DNA of 64,000 nt from Psilocybe azurescens (lineage: Eukaryota; Basidiomycota; Agaricomycetes; Agaricales; Agrocybaceae), in assembly GCA_023853785.1 (NCBI GenBank), contig JAJIRX010000851.1:124001-188000 (forward strand), read 5' to 3'. Below are positions 22,162 to 33,681 of this stretch, piece after piece. Positions within the stretch are counted from its first letter, which is position 1; each line of letters begins with the position of its first letter. The position numbers and the translations under genes are program-made. The notes beneath the pieces are model-generated. The model did not search any database. It worked only from the letters and a program-made list of their open reading frames with translations, and was not told where the DNA came from.

Positions 22162-23850
22162 CTACAGCATCGTCCATGACACCACCCCACCCAGACCCAC
22201 ACTAATGGCAGCCCTCACCAACACTCCCCATCCCAACGGCTCGACTGTCAACCGCGCGCTCGAGCTTTTTGGAACACCAACGACAGTATTCGTCCCCTGC
22301 TTGCTGAACACGCGCACGGAGGACACCTCGAAATACGCATCAGCGTAGTTCGATCCGTTACCAGTACGAAGTCGTTATAGCACACGCCTGTGCATGTCTG
22401 TGAGAACACGTCCGCTCTTCCTGCGAGATCTATGAAAGGAAACGAGAAAGGTTCGAGTGAGTGAACAACGATGAGAAGTTTATGGGACGAAGGAAAGGAT
22501 TTAAGATAAGCCGAATTAGCGCTCGTCGAAAGAGCAGCAGCAAATATGGATTGGATTGGACTGAAAATAACGCCGAGCTCACCTCCGCACAGGGTGATAG
22601 TGAAAATGAGGTTCTGGGGCTGGAAGAATTGGCTTGAGTTGCATTGTGTCGAGGGCCAGTTTCCGACTGGCTGTCCGAGGGAAGACGTGTCGATTGTACT
22701 TGAGTTAGAGGAGAGGACACCTGGGACGTCGGCGCGAGGGAAGAACCATATACTAATTCAGACGTCGTGTCAATTTCAATGCAGATCAGAACTTTGAGAC
22801 AGGGACTCAAAAGGGAAACCCTTGAACAGCTCCTCTCTAAACAACCGTTATACCAGAAAGACGAGACTTACGAAATACCCGATTCCGCAAACTCGGTGAG
22901 GAATACACCGCCTCCGGCCTGCGCGAAAGCTGCTCCGTACGACTGCGTGCTCGGCACCGTAGTAATACACCCCTGGTTGTTATTAGCAAGGAACGAGCAG
23001 TCCGTCGAGTTCACAATGGATGAGGACTGATTCTGCCCGACTTGGGTGCACCCGGGTGTCGTGTGCAGGCCCATTATACTATGGCTGGCCAGGTTCACGC
23101 CTTCGAACGTGTCTATCTCACTATGAGAAGATTGTTAGATTTGAGAGGTTGTTCTTTTGTGACGTCATTGAATGAGCGTACCCTCCTTCACGCGTTTCCG
23201 CTGTTGACCACCTAAAATTATATAGTCAGCATAATTCCAGTATGGTTCATAAGATATCGACAAACCATGCAGGCCAAACGGAGCACTAAAAAAGTAGCAT
23301 TTATATATAGAACGATCGACCCTTTTGAACAGAGAAAAACACGCACACCGAAAGGTACGTGCAACATATCTATGGTCCACACGCTGCCCACACTGTATCG
23401 GACATCCGTCTGCATTCGCACACTGTTCCTATTCTTGTTGAATTCCACATTGGATGTATTGTCGACTTTTATGATAGCGTGATTTGTGGTGGAGTCGACA
23501 AAAGCCAGCTTTGATTTGAACGCGTCGGATGCTGAGAGGTACCTTGCGTTGTGCGCGATTATACCTCTGGTCGGCAAGGATCCTCCTATGAATCCATGTT
23601 ACTCACATCACGTTTCCGTTCGTTAGATTGTCGACTTTGGAGATGGCGAGAGATGATGTTGATAAGGTCATGTTGGAGATGTGAAGAGATACGGCTCGGG
23701 ACACTCACAGTGATCGTAAAATGTCCACTCGTCAAAAAATGTCGGTCCAGCGTACTCCTTTACCATGTCGTAAGTATCGGCTGCTACCGGCTTTACAACA
23801 GCAAGCAATGTTGAGAGCACGAGAAAAGCGATGCACAATGTCGGCACCAT
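22162..23850 (-). CDS. secreted GH16 family glycosidase (beta-glucanase-like)
   Basis: Extracellular or wall-bound hydrolase of beta-1,3(4)-glucans by family. Eight exons: 23709-23850, 23607-23634, 23347-23566, 23266-23285 (20 bases), 23182-23211, 22872-23120, 22583-22752 and 22162-22429; about 375 residues. A signal peptide (VPTLCIAFLVLSTLLAVV) leads to YAGPTFFDEWTFYDH, KLAFVDSTTNHAIIKVDN, SVGSVWTIDMLHVPFGCSVW, the catalytic motif GEIDTFEG (both Glu and the Asp present), SQSYGAAFAQAGGGVFLTEF and IWFFPRADVPGV. After the catalytic part there is a Ser-rich linker and a hydrophobic C-terminus (LVRAAISVGLGGVVSWTML), suggesting a GPI signal or membrane anchor. One frame slip lies near 22363 (about one base missing in DFV-TGNGSNY). 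The three shortest exons made the model hard to place, but their phases agree. Confidence 0.85.
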
Positions 23851-24849
23851 AGTAGTGGTCAGTGAGGGGGGAATGGGGACGATGTGAAAGTCGCAGAACA
23901 AGTAATCGTGGGCAAAGCTCGAGGGCAAATGTCGATGAGAAGATGTCATGTAAAAACAGATCAAGCCTCAAGAATCCAAGGATAGATGATAACGTGCGAA
24001 ATGACGCAAGGACCCAGCTTGGATACCCGACGGAGATGTTTTCCCTTTACTTCACCGCATAAAATAGTCTTAGCAAATGGAAGATAAAGAGATGAGCCAC
24101 GATTGCACTGTGAGTGTAGACAATATAAGTACTCATCGATTCACCTTTCTCTTTACGAAGTGCCATCTATCATGACCTGTCGAGGGAAATTCGAAAGAAA
24201 GTCGAGAGATACAGAAAATACTGACCTCGGCCTCAACGCTCGACCTCACGCGCATGACACGCGTCATAATTGATCGGCAACTTTGCATCAAATTTGGGAA
24301 TGACGTCAATCGCCTTCCCGTTCAGTTTTTTTACAGCAGTTGCAATCAGGTAGAATTTCCGAGTTAAACAGATCCCAGGTCACAGACAGCACATTGGAAG
24401 GTAGCTGTCGCTGAGCAGACAAGAGAATCATCAAAATCAGGGTTCCTACTGGGTTTCCTTCCCCATACTTACAACTATCTCATTGGAATTCAAATTCAAA
24501 AACGATACGAGCCACGCATATCAGCCGAGGTACTATCGACATATCTCAGCAATCTCGATCCCTGGTTTCACCATCGTATTCTGCATGCAAGTTAGTAGCA
24601 TCGGAGAGACTACGCTCGTTCACAAACAATGTTTCTGTTATGCCAACCTTCAAGAACGGAATACGTTGGCACGATGGCGGGGCTGCATAGCTTCCCATGC
24701 TTTCCATTATTTATTTGTTGACGTACTTTCTGTATGCCGGTTTATTAGTTCCACACATGTCCCATCGATAAGTTGTGAAGATCAGTCATATAGCTACTAT
24801 ATGAAAGGAAATAGCTGTTTACTCACAATAATATCTGGCTTATACCCAT
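23851..24849. other. intergenic region
   Basis: No supported gene. The left side should hold the GH16 promoter. A 157-codon open frame on the + strand (24483-24956) has no family resemblance and overlaps the F-box/LRR-like remnant on the other strand. Confidence 0.4.
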
Positions 24850-25135
24850 ACTCAGATGTGCCCAGATGCATAAGATTTGAGATCGCTTCGAAGTTATGGA
24901 GGCCAAAGCACCAAATGCCCTCATACGGCGCCAGTATCTGGAGGGTCTTCAACTAGTGAGCATGGCTACCAAGTCGTTCATGGAAGAAGTGAGTGGCCAT
25001 AGCATCAGATGAAGCTCCTTCATTGAATCCACCCGGCCTGAGATGCGGCTCTTTTAACCCCGAATAGGAGGAGAGGTAATTAAGAAATGCATAGGGTACG
25101 TCGTCGACGATAATTCTCTCTAAACGTACTCTGGC
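24850..25135 (-). pseudogene. relic of an F-box/LRR-type mushroom protein
   Basis: Minus-strand pieces RLERIIVDDVPYAFLNYLSS, YSGLKEPHLRPGGFNEGASS, DAMATHFFHERLGSHA and, in another frame, EGIWCFGLHNFEAISNLMHL. From memory these follow the order of a large mushroom family with leucine-rich, F-box-linked proteins. The flanks are out of frame, there is a stop after GSHAH, and neither start nor end is preserved. I call it a relic; the family assignment is tentative. Confidence 0.4.
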
Positions 25136-25547
25136 CGTGCGTGCAAATGTCCTCTAGAGGATCCATAGCGCTTCCCCTCCTGTATTATGTGGCTGAACGT
25201 GGGGAGAAGACATGTTATCTCTATCCCGGAAAGTGAGTGCATGGTTATGGTTGACCATTTTGTTCTGTCGGATGGATAGCTCATGAGATTGAATTGGTAA
25301 TTCTCGCAGGGAGAATCTTTGCCAATAGGGTTTCAGTGCTATATTGGACGTCGCATCTCAAGTGCCTTTTGGGTTGGACAGTGGACTGTTCGATTAGCCA
25401 AATTGCACACAGTCACAGTGATTCCATATATTCCTTATACCCTTCAATGAAATATACTTGAAAGATTGTAATAGTACTTAGTTAATTGGGCTACTTAATT
25501 ATTGAAAAGTCCATGCTCTATTATAGTACCGATCGATGTCTATTTAG

Positions 25548-26133
25548 TTAAGCGTTGATAGTGATCGGGAAAGACACCCCTCCTTCAACGAGAACAGTGC
25601 TTCCATCGGTGCCGTTAATAGGGTAGACCATGTTTAGGACGATGTTGTAAGGCGCCCCGGCGAAGAAAGGGGCATGTGGAACCTATGGTAAACAATTTAT
25701 TAAATACTGTTCAGCAAAGCAAATACCAAGGAACGTACCTGAGTAGTAAACTCGTCCGTAGGCTGGATCGTCCCCGGAACAAAGTTGAAAGTGCGTCTAG
25801 CAAGAACGATGGGTTGTTCGTGTCCGTTATTGCTAGCCTCAGGCACCTCAATAGTGTAATCGAGGAATTGGGGAATTATGTCAAACTGCTCTATGGCGCA
25901 ATTCAGGTTTACGCTGACGGTGATGCTCTGTGTATTAAACCGTGGTTTAATTTCTTTCGTTTGCAAATCTATTGATTGAAAGAGGTACGTACATCTCCTG
26001 GGCTAACAGTGACCGGGAACGCGCTAAGAGCGCCGAATCGTGCTGCTTGCGGGCAATTGCGCTTTGCGATGGTCGCAGATGCGACGAGGCTAGCAAGGGA
26101 GAAGAAGACAGCGGAGGTAGCGGCGAATTTCAT
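25548..26133 (-). CDS. small secreted protein
   Basis: Three exons with clean phases: 25993-26133, 25739-25927 and 25548-25682, giving 154 residues. A signal peptide (KFAATSAVFFSLASLVASA) is followed by IAKRNC, where KR may be a processing site. The mature part is beta-rich (SITVSVNLNCAIEQFDIIPQ; FLDYTIEVPEASNNG; ARRTFNFVPGTIQP) with a C-terminal half APYNIVLNMVYPINGTDGST and VEGGVSFPITINA, and an N-glycosylation site (NGT). Two cysteines are visible in the mature part. Small secreted proteins of this size are common in mushrooms; function unknown. A TATA box lies at 26224-26231. Confidence 0.8.
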
Positions 26134-26223
26134 TTTTGTTGGGAGTTTGAAGAAAGTGTGAGATCAGTGAAGACTCTGCAGGTGAAGAGGGTGATGATGA
26201 TAACTTCAGCCATCTCATACTCA

Positions 26224-26231
26224 CTTTTATA
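26224..26231 (-). promoter_or_regulatory. TATA box of the small secreted protein gene
   Basis: TATAAAAG on the minus strand, 91 bases before the start codon at 26133. Confidence 0.55.
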
Positions 26232-26470
26232 CCATACTGAAGATGGTCGATTGAAGACGTTCCGTCTGTGAAGTCGTCAAACTCCGGAAATGGGTAACGG
26301 ACAACGACCTGCTTGCACTGCTACTTCCTTTATTTTTAGGCGTCAGCCGGATTGTGGGCATACGGGCCGAGAGCATTTTGCACTTGGGATTTTCCGTGCG
26401 TGGTGGGCGGCCACAGTGTTAGTCGGCCAATAAATTCCTGCGGCGTGTACCATCTGCTCTCGTCCCGACT

Positions 26471-26934
26471 CTATACTTCCTTCAGCACGGATTCAGAGCA
26501 ACTAATATTACACTCTGGGACTCTCTGCTCCAAACGATCAAAGTGAAATAACATCAATTGACCATCAGGAAATTCATATGGATCGTCGATGTATGTGAGG
26601 CTCAACGAGGTCAGGTGTGTCGAGTGCGGCATAGTTACATCGTCCAGGCGCAGAAGAAACAACTTCAACTTCAGGTTGCGGAGGTGCCGGGGTGATGCAG
26701 TCTCTGGATATTATTTGAAGAGTTGGTGCAGACTTTCAAATTTATTTGCTTTAGGGAGAATGCGGAGATGTCAATAGAAGTAAGACCACAATTATGGGCT
26801 ATGGCTTGAGCGAGGCCCTCAAATATCTCGTCCTGGCACAGCTGCCAGGTATGCTCCACAGTTAATCGCTTCCCCGCACATAGCTTCCAGTTATCGATTA
26901 CTTGGCTGTACCCATCTATTTCCCAATAGAACAT
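26471..26934 (-). pseudogene. leucine-rich (F-box/LRR-like) remnant
   Basis: Two minus-strand stretches in different frames: CQDEIFEGLAQAIAHNCGLT, SIDISAFSLKQINLKV, then NLKLKLFLLRLDDVTMPHST and HLTSLSLTYIDDPYEFPDG. The spacing of leucines is typical of LRR parts of mushroom F-box proteins. No complete gene can be assembled; probably a decayed copy. Confidence 0.35.
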
Positions 26935-27766
26935 CTATCATTGTACATATTCTTATACATACTCGTATACATACTAAAATAATGAATTATGATGTGTCTT
27001 GCCTCTTGAATAAGTACAAACTTGCTACTACTACTTACTTGAGCAACCTTTCAAATGCTTCCTTTTCCATGCAATTTCAATTTCAATGTATATTTCGGAG
27101 TTTGAATATTTTGCATAATGCCAACCTAAAGCCATCCTTGTTCAACGTTCAACAGCAACAGTGACCATCATCTTCGATTTTTTCCATCATCATTCGAATT
27201 TTTGCGACCTAAAATGCCAGTTCTATATCGACAGCACTCTAGTGCACCAAGCCACTGGGATGAATGCAGAAGCATTATAAGAGACCCACAAGAGATCAAC
27301 TCTATGTCACCAGTTACTCTTAGGATGCCCGTGACCTTGTGTAAGCGTACATACGCTTGCAGACGTTCATTGGTAATTGCCACAAATTTCTTGTGTCCGG
27401 AGTTTCAACCTTCACGAGTTGGCCTGCTTCATATCAACATTCCGAGAGTGTAGATACCTGTGGTGACTTATTGAACTTCGATGGTAGCGAAATGGCATGG
27501 TGAGTGTGATGTGTATACATGGTCTTTGACTCTTATCCCTTTCTTCAAGAAAATTGGGCGCGATCCATAGTTTATGTCCGCACGAGGTGTCGACCGGTCT
27601 GCGGGCCAACTTCGGCAATTTGTCTAAGTTATACTGATCTCGGAGAAATGGCTAAACGTATATACGATTGACCTCCTGAATTTACAGTATTTATGTCTCA
27701 CCGCTTTTCCGAAACTGATCCTTCCTTTCTCTACACACACTAGTCTTCACTGAGATCCACTTCATC
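26935..27766. other. intergenic region
   Basis: AT-rich. Minus-strand frames around 27170-27620 may continue the leucine-rich remnant but I recognise no motif. The right end holds the GH43 promoter. Confidence 0.35.
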
Positions 27767-28756
27767 ATGACATCTCTCGACATTCAGCCTCTAGTGACCC
27801 ATATCTACACTGCCGATCCTTCAGCACACGTTTTCAACGGCCGCATCTATGTCTACCCATCGCACGATATCGCGACTGACATCGTCGACAACGACAATGG
27901 CGACCAGTACGCTATGGAAGACTACCACGTCCTCTCTCTTCCCAGTATCTCTGGGCCCGTCACCGACCACGGCGTTGTTCTCTCGCTAAAGGACGTTCCA
28001 TGGGCCGCGAAGCAACTGTGGGCTCCTGACGCTGCCACCAAGAACGGCAAATATTATTTCTTCTTCCCCGCACGGAATCACGAGGGCTTCTTCCAGATCG
28101 GAGTCGCGGTAGCGGACGAGCCGCACGGCCCTTTCGTGCCGGAGCCGGAGCCAATTAAGGGGAGCTACAGCATTGATCCGGCAAGCTTTGTCGATGATGA
28201 TGGACAGGCGTATCTGTATTTCGGAGGCATCTGGGGCGGACAGTTGCAGTGCTGGCAGAAGGGCGTCTACGACAAAGACGCGTACACAACGATGGAGGCG
28301 CTGGAGGGGCCAGCATTGAGCGCACGGGTAGCCAAGCTGAGCAACGATATGAAGAGTTTCGTCGGGGAAGACGTAGCAGTGGAAATCTACGACCCTGCGA
28401 CGAAGGAACTACTCCATTCATCAGACCATGACAGGAGGTTCTTCGAGGCCGCGTGGGTACACAAGCGTAACGGCGTCTATTATTTCAGCTACAGCACCGG
28501 CGACACCCATTATCTCTGCTACGCCACTGGCGACTCGCCTCTCGGACCTTTCACCTACCGCGGAAGAATCCTGGAACCTGTTACAGGATGGACAACGCAC
28601 CACAGTATCGTAGAGTTCGAGGGACGAACGTGGTTGTTCCATCACGACGCAAGCTTGAGTGGTGGCAAAAACCATCTCAGGTGTGTCAAGGTTCGAGAGC
28701 TGTGGTACACAGAGGATGGAAGTTTGACGGCAGAGAATCTCGGAGCCAGCACCTGA
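27767..28756 (+). CDS. glycoside hydrolase family 43 enzyme, intronless and without signal peptide
   Basis: A single exon of 329 codons. GH43 enzymes are five-bladed beta-propellers that release arabinose or xylose from plant polysaccharides. The three expected acidic positions are present: the base Asp in IYTADPSAHVFNGRIYVYPS, the pKa-modulating Asp in YSIDPASFVDDDGQAYLYFG, and a candidate acid Glu in RRFFEAAWVHKRNGVYYFSY. Other family features are AKQLWAPDAATKNGKYYFFF and HHSIVEFEGRTWLFHHD. There is no N-terminal hydrophobic segment, so the enzyme looks cytosolic, or is secreted by another route. Almost all other genes here have several introns, which makes this one stand out and raises the question of transfer from bacteria. 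Confidence 0.88.
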   Translation: MTSLDIQPLVTHIYTADPSAHVFNGRIYVYPSHDIATDIVDNDNGDQYAMEDYHVLSLPSISGPVTDHGVVLSLKDVPWAAKQLWAPDAATKNGKYYFFFPARNHEGFFQIGVAVADEPHGPFVPEPEPIKGSYSIDPASFVDDDGQAYLYFGGIWGGQLQCWQKGVYDKDAYTTMEALEGPALSARVAKLSNDMKSFVGEDVAVEIYDPATKELLHSSDHDRRFFEAAWVHKRNGVYYFSYSTGDTHYLCYATGDSPLGPFTYRGRILEPVTGWTTHHSIVEFEGRTWLFHHDASLSGGKNHLRCVKVRELWYTEDGSLTAENLGAST

Positions 28757-29545
28757 ATATTATATACTTATGTAAATTAAACAATATTTGAAGTTTTTGA
28801 ATGGATACAACCTGTATATTTAGCAGCGTGGTCCGCCACGCGCCCATGCTTGATTGACTTGATTGAATTCATCCCTAAGAATTCAGGCTGCCGCAGACCT
28901 CGTCACACTTCCTTACTTTAGGAACTTCCACTTGTTTACAATACATAACAGATGCACTAGAAGCAATTAAGCATTGCTGCTCGGCGTGGTGCGTGTGTGG
29001 CCTTATACTCCTTCAAATCCCTGTACATCGGTGAGTACAGTTACTGAGGGCCGGGGTTTTGAAGATCTCGTACATGAATGTTGTGCCCCAAACCTAGTAT
29101 ATGTACTCTCCAGCTTTATAAAGAGTCTGCAAAATAATGTCGAATTTTGGGTAGGACGTGTGTTGATTTTCCAGTACACTTCCTTGTTATAGTATATTTG
29201 CTGACTGAATTGCTGACGGAGATTAGGATGAAAACCTCGGGAACAATGGCGCCGCCTTGAGACTACAATAGACCGAAAGCCTTGTTATACAGAGTAAATT
29301 CAACAATAGCCGAATACTGCTTGTACAATGCACAATCAAGAATTTGGGAGGTAATCAGCTAAAGCCTTTTGGCGACCAATCATAGTAGCTGGACCCCAAG
29401 TAGGATATTCACTATTGCAGCGACAATCTCAAAAGCCCTTTACGGCTCGGAGTGTCGATCATCGCGTTTAGGAACTTCTTGGAGGTCTGGGATGAATTTG
29501 GGAGCAAATTTTCATGGAAGAGTGGGTACCGGGTGAGTTCTGATT
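28757..29545. other. intergenic region
   Basis: No supported gene; AT-rich. Confidence 0.45.
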
Positions 29546-29553
29546 TATAAAAC
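29546..29553 (+). promoter_or_regulatory. TATA box of NmrA-like copy A
   Basis: TATAAAAC, 88 bases before the start codon at 29634. Confidence 0.5.
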
Positions 29554-29633
29554 AATGACAATTTCTTTCTGCGTTGCTCATAGCCTCCAGATTACCCTTC
29601 CTCCATAACCTTCAGTAGCGAGCTCTTCGAACT

Positions 29634-31075
29634 ATGGCCACTCCGCTCAAAATATTTATCACAGGACCAACAGGTACGTGTAGTACTGTATCATTCAACC
29701 AACATAGAGCAACGATGATATTCATTTTGGTCTTAATCAGGACACATTGGGGGACTGTTCTTACACGTCTGCTGAAGCATAAGGATGTGGCGACATTCAA
29801 GATTACTGCTCTTGTGCGCTCAGACGAGAAGGCCAAAAACTGAAGAGTTTAGGTGTCAATGTCGTCAAGGGGTCATATACAGACGAAGATCTAAGCATTA
29901 TCACAAACGAAGCTGCTCAGTCCGATATCGTTTTCGCCATCGTGAGCGTGCCTTGCGAATATCCAGATTTTATTGCCGCTCACTAAAGAACTTTATTAGT
30001 GTGATGCTGATCTGTTACCTCCCACACAAGCGATCTTGAAAGGGTTAAAAATCAAGTATGAGAAATCCGGCAAGGCTCCCGTCTTGATACATACGGTATG
30101 CTAGAATAATTCATGTTCAAATATATCAGGATGACATAGAGTTTCCTTGAGTCGGGCACAGGTGATCGTATTTCTTAAAATTATCGAAACTGATATAGAC
30201 GACACCTTTTATAGGAATCCTTACGGATAATGCACGCGGACTAACTTCCGAACACTACACCTACAGCGATTATGACACTGAGAAGCTCAATGCCCTTCCA
30301 GAGTCTGTTATACATAGAAACGTCGACAATCCAATCATCGAAGCAGACAAGGCTGGTTATGTGAAAACGTATTTCGTCATACCTTGTTGGTTTTATTTTG
30401 TTTTTCTACTCAAGACCGAGGGCACTGATTGAAGGTACACTTATAGCGACTGTATTTGGCCAGCCAGCTGATAGAACTCTTGTGGACCTTGGAATTCAAA
30501 TTACTACTTCGGGGGTGTTCAAATACTTCATCACGCCTTATCTCGGACGTAAACAAGGTGGATACTTCGGGAAAGGTCTGAATACCTGGAATTTGATCTC
30601 TGTGGAAGAAAGTAGGTCACTCTACTTGGGTGTACGAAGAATGCTTTTGATGTATTTCACTATAGCTGCCGATCTGTTTATCGTTTTGTTTGACGCTATT
30701 CGCAATACCCCTGATGTTCCTGGTCATGGATCCGAAGGCTATTATTTCGGAGAGAGCGCTTTGTTTACGTACAAGGAACTTGCCGCCGCCGTCTCAGAGG
30801 CGCTCGTTGAAATCGGTATAGGAATTAGCAAAGAACCAAGTGCATTCACTCAGGAAGAGGCAGAGACACTAGTCCATGTAAGTGCATTTATCATGTTTGT
30901 TGATTATTTGTGTAACTTTGTGACATTTTGCCAGCCAATTATTGGGCAGATGGTGGGATCAAATAGCTACGCCAAAGGCGAACGTTCTCGTGCGCTTGGT
31001 TGGAAACCGACGAGCACAAAGGAAGATCTCTTTGCCACCATAAAAGAAGAAGTCAAGGCTTTTTATGCGAAATAG
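29634..31075 (+). CDS. NmrA-like NAD(P)-binding Rossmann protein, copy A
   Basis: Atypical short-chain dehydrogenase of the NmrA/epimerase-like group. It begins MATPLKIFITGPTG(H)IGG, the GxxGxxG dinucleotide motif, followed by LTRLLKHKDVATFKITALVR and AAQSDIVFAI-like segments. Eight exons, including a 10-base micro-exon (30152-30161, SGTG) also present in copies B and D. Later parts: LTSEHYTYSDYDTEKLNALP, VDLGIQ, RKQGGYFGKGLNTW, LFIVLFDAIRNTPDVPGHG, EGYYFGE, VSEALVEIGIG and ERSRALGWKPTSTKEDL. Two single-base losses break the frame: G in 29749-29753 and A in 29835-29839; otherwise intact. Function and substrate unknown. First of three tandem relatives. Confidence 0.82.
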
Positions 31076-31874
31076 TTGCAGTACCCAAAGGTTATTAAAA
31101 ATATATCTGAAATGCTTTCTGTACTTTAATGTCTATACCCGTTTTAACACATCTCCGCACCATAAGGCACCAAGCAGAAAAGTTGACATAGGCATCTCTC
31201 GAGTATGCCTCTTTCATGGACCGTTTGGAGCTGGTGCCACTCAGTGTTTCAGCTTGGATTATACGAGTAGAAATAGCTCATCTACTCATACAACTGTCGC
31301 GCTGACCGTGCGTGTTCATAACGGGGATCTTTCCGGCTCGCAAGTCCCTTCGCCACTATGTTTCCCGATTTGGTAATCACTAAACCAAAGTGAGTAAGCG
31401 TGATTTGTGTTTAACCGCCATTTCCAGCATCTTGTAAGCCGTGTTGTAATCTTTTGTAATGGATGTACCTTGCTTTTATAAATAAAAAATTTGCGGGACA
31501 TTCAATTTGCTATTGATCACGTCATAGGTCGCATACATTGGTCAGTTGCTTCTTTCTTAACACTTGCCTTATGTCCTGAGTCGCTGACCAACAGCTGACA
31601 CAGACTTGGTCCAGAATTTGTTACAAAGACTTTTACTCGTTCCTACGATTATGTATCTCGTGCACATCCGATCTTTCCATATACTCTGTCAGTAATCAAT
31701 TATAAATATATCTCTATCTGAGTGCGAAAATAGGGTTGATTAGAAATTTCAATACTTGCACCATTATTTTGCTCACAGAAAAGGCCACATTCCTAAGCAA
31801 TGGGCATTTGGGCTGTTAAGTAAATAAAATGTCACGGCATACACCGATGGAATGCATGTCCTTACTATGTGGTC
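31076..31874. other. intergenic region
   Basis: Between two tandem paralogs; no supported gene. Confidence 0.45.
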
Positions 31875-31882
31875 TATAAAGA
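31875..31882 (+). promoter_or_regulatory. TATA-like element of NmrA-like copy B
   Basis: TATAAAGA, 112 bases before the start codon at 31987. Confidence 0.4.
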
Positions 31883-31986
31883 AAAGAAGAAGAGCTTGGC
31901 GTATGATGTTTTCGAGTCCACAGTTTAATTGGAATCACCGGCGCCTGTTCTCCATCAAGTTTTAAAATACGAGTTTCCAAATAAAC

Positions 31987-33456
31987 ATGTCTTCGCAGCT
32001 CAGAATTTTTATCACAGGAGCAACTGGTACGCCAATCTTTGATGTTTTACCGTTTTGCGTACATCTCAGACAAGAGGCTGACTCTGAGCACCAGGCTACG
32101 TCGGCGGCGGTGTTCTCGCACGCCTTCTGAAACACAAAGACGCCGCATCCTTCTCAATCACAGCCCTCGTACGATCTGCAGAGAAGGGGGAAAAACTGAC
32201 AACCCTTGGAGTCAATGTCCTTACGGGGTCGTATTCAGATGCGGATTTGAGCTTTCTCACAGATGAAGCTGCTCTGTCAGATGTTGTTTTCGCTATCGTG
32301 AGCCATCATCCGACCGTTGACGTTCTCGCAGATACACCTGTTGATTGTTCTACTTACTAGGCTGACTCGGATCAGCTACCTGCCGCACAAGCGATCTTAA
32401 GAGGACTTAAAATCAAATTTGAGAAAACTGGCAAGGCTCCTATCTTGATACACACGGTGCGTTGGGATACTTTCTGATAAAGTGGAGTTAACAGTATCAT
32501 TTTATCTAGTCTGGAACAGGTAGCACATATCGTTTTCCTTTCTGGATTTTAACACTAACAGGCACGGCTCAATGTTGTAGCACTGATTTCAGACGATGCT
32601 CGTGGACTCAGTTCCGATCATATTACCTATAGTGACTTGGATGTTGAGAAACTCAATGCCCTTCCAGACTCTGTTTTCCACAGGAACGTCGACATTCCTA
32701 TCATCGAAGCTGACAAGGCTGGTTATGTAAAATCATACATCATCACACCAAGTATTATTCCTCCTGAATGTTACTTCGAGGTAAAGTCGCTAATTTTATA
32801 CCTATGGTAGGTGCAATTTATGGCCGTCCATCCGACAGTCCGGTCGTAGACCTAGGTATCCAAAACACAGTTTCGGTTATACAGTCCTACTGTATCAAGC
32901 CGTCAATTTTACGCAAACAAGGGGGATACTTCGGAAAAGGTGTGAACTGCTGGTCTGGAGTTTCTGTGGATGACAGTAAGTTGCACTCAGAATAGGGTAC
33001 AAATCGCCTTCTGACAAGTTTTGCTAATATAGCCTCCGATTTGTACCTTGTTTTGTTTGACGCCATCCGCAAGGCTCCCGAAGTTCCTAGTCATGGAATC
33101 GAAGGATATTATTTTGCAGCCAATTTTTATTTCCGCTTAATAGAAATGGCACGTACCATCTCCGAAGTCCTAGTTGAAAATGGTATAGGGACCCTCAAAG
33201 AACCGAGTCCCTTCACACAAGAGGAGATCGACGAGATATACGGAGTAAAGTCGTTCATTGCGACATCTGTTCATTATTGACTTTAGCAACACAGCCGGGC
33301 CCACTTTGGACATTTCTTGCTTCAAACTTTTACGCTGAAGCCGATCGCTCTCGTGCACTTGGATGGAAGCCCAAAGGTACAAAGGCAGATTTCTTGGTCT
33401 ATGTGAGAGAGGAGGTCAAGGTCTTTTTGACAGAGTCGCGCGGAACAATTGCCTGA
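31987..33456 (+). CDS. NmrA-like NAD(P)-binding Rossmann protein, copy B (intact)
   Basis: Same exon plan as copy A and free of frame breaks. It starts MSSQLRIFITGATGYVGGG (GxxGxxG), then LARLLKHKDAASFSITALVR, VNVLTGSYSDADLSFLTDEA, ALSDVVFAI, the 10-base micro-exon 32510-32519 (SGTG), GLSSDHITYSDLDVEKLNAL, VDIPIIEADKAGYVKSYI, SDSPVVDLGIQNTVSV, ILRKQGGYFGKGVNCWSGVS, DLYLVLFDAIRKAPEVPSHG and ADRSRALGWKPKGTKADF. About 330 residues. It lies 0.9 kb downstream of copy A in the same direction. No signal peptide or membrane segment, so probably cytosolic. The function of this mushroom family is unknown to me. Confidence 0.87.
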
Positions 33457-33681
33457 TATCTATCACCATAATAACTTAGAACTCATTATGGTATGTATAA
33501 CATGTTAACCGACAATAAATAACAGAAGTAACGCCAAATTCAAGCGCTATTTGAGAGCCACTCACGATCAAGGCGCTGCCGTCGGCGGAAATATTTACGT
33601 CCAAAGAATGCGGGCGTCTTTGGGTGTCTGTCAAGATACGTTCGTTTTTAATTCATCCCGAAAGATATTGGAAGAGGTGTC

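Noticed and set aside
22100..22348. An open frame on the + strand that could be a small gene after the aldo-keto reductase.
   Set aside because: It lies opposite the last exon of GH16, whose reading on the minus strand has clear family similarity.
24483..24956. A 157-codon + strand frame.
   Set aside because: Composition looks random, no domain, and it overlaps the F-box/LRR-like remnant on the minus strand.
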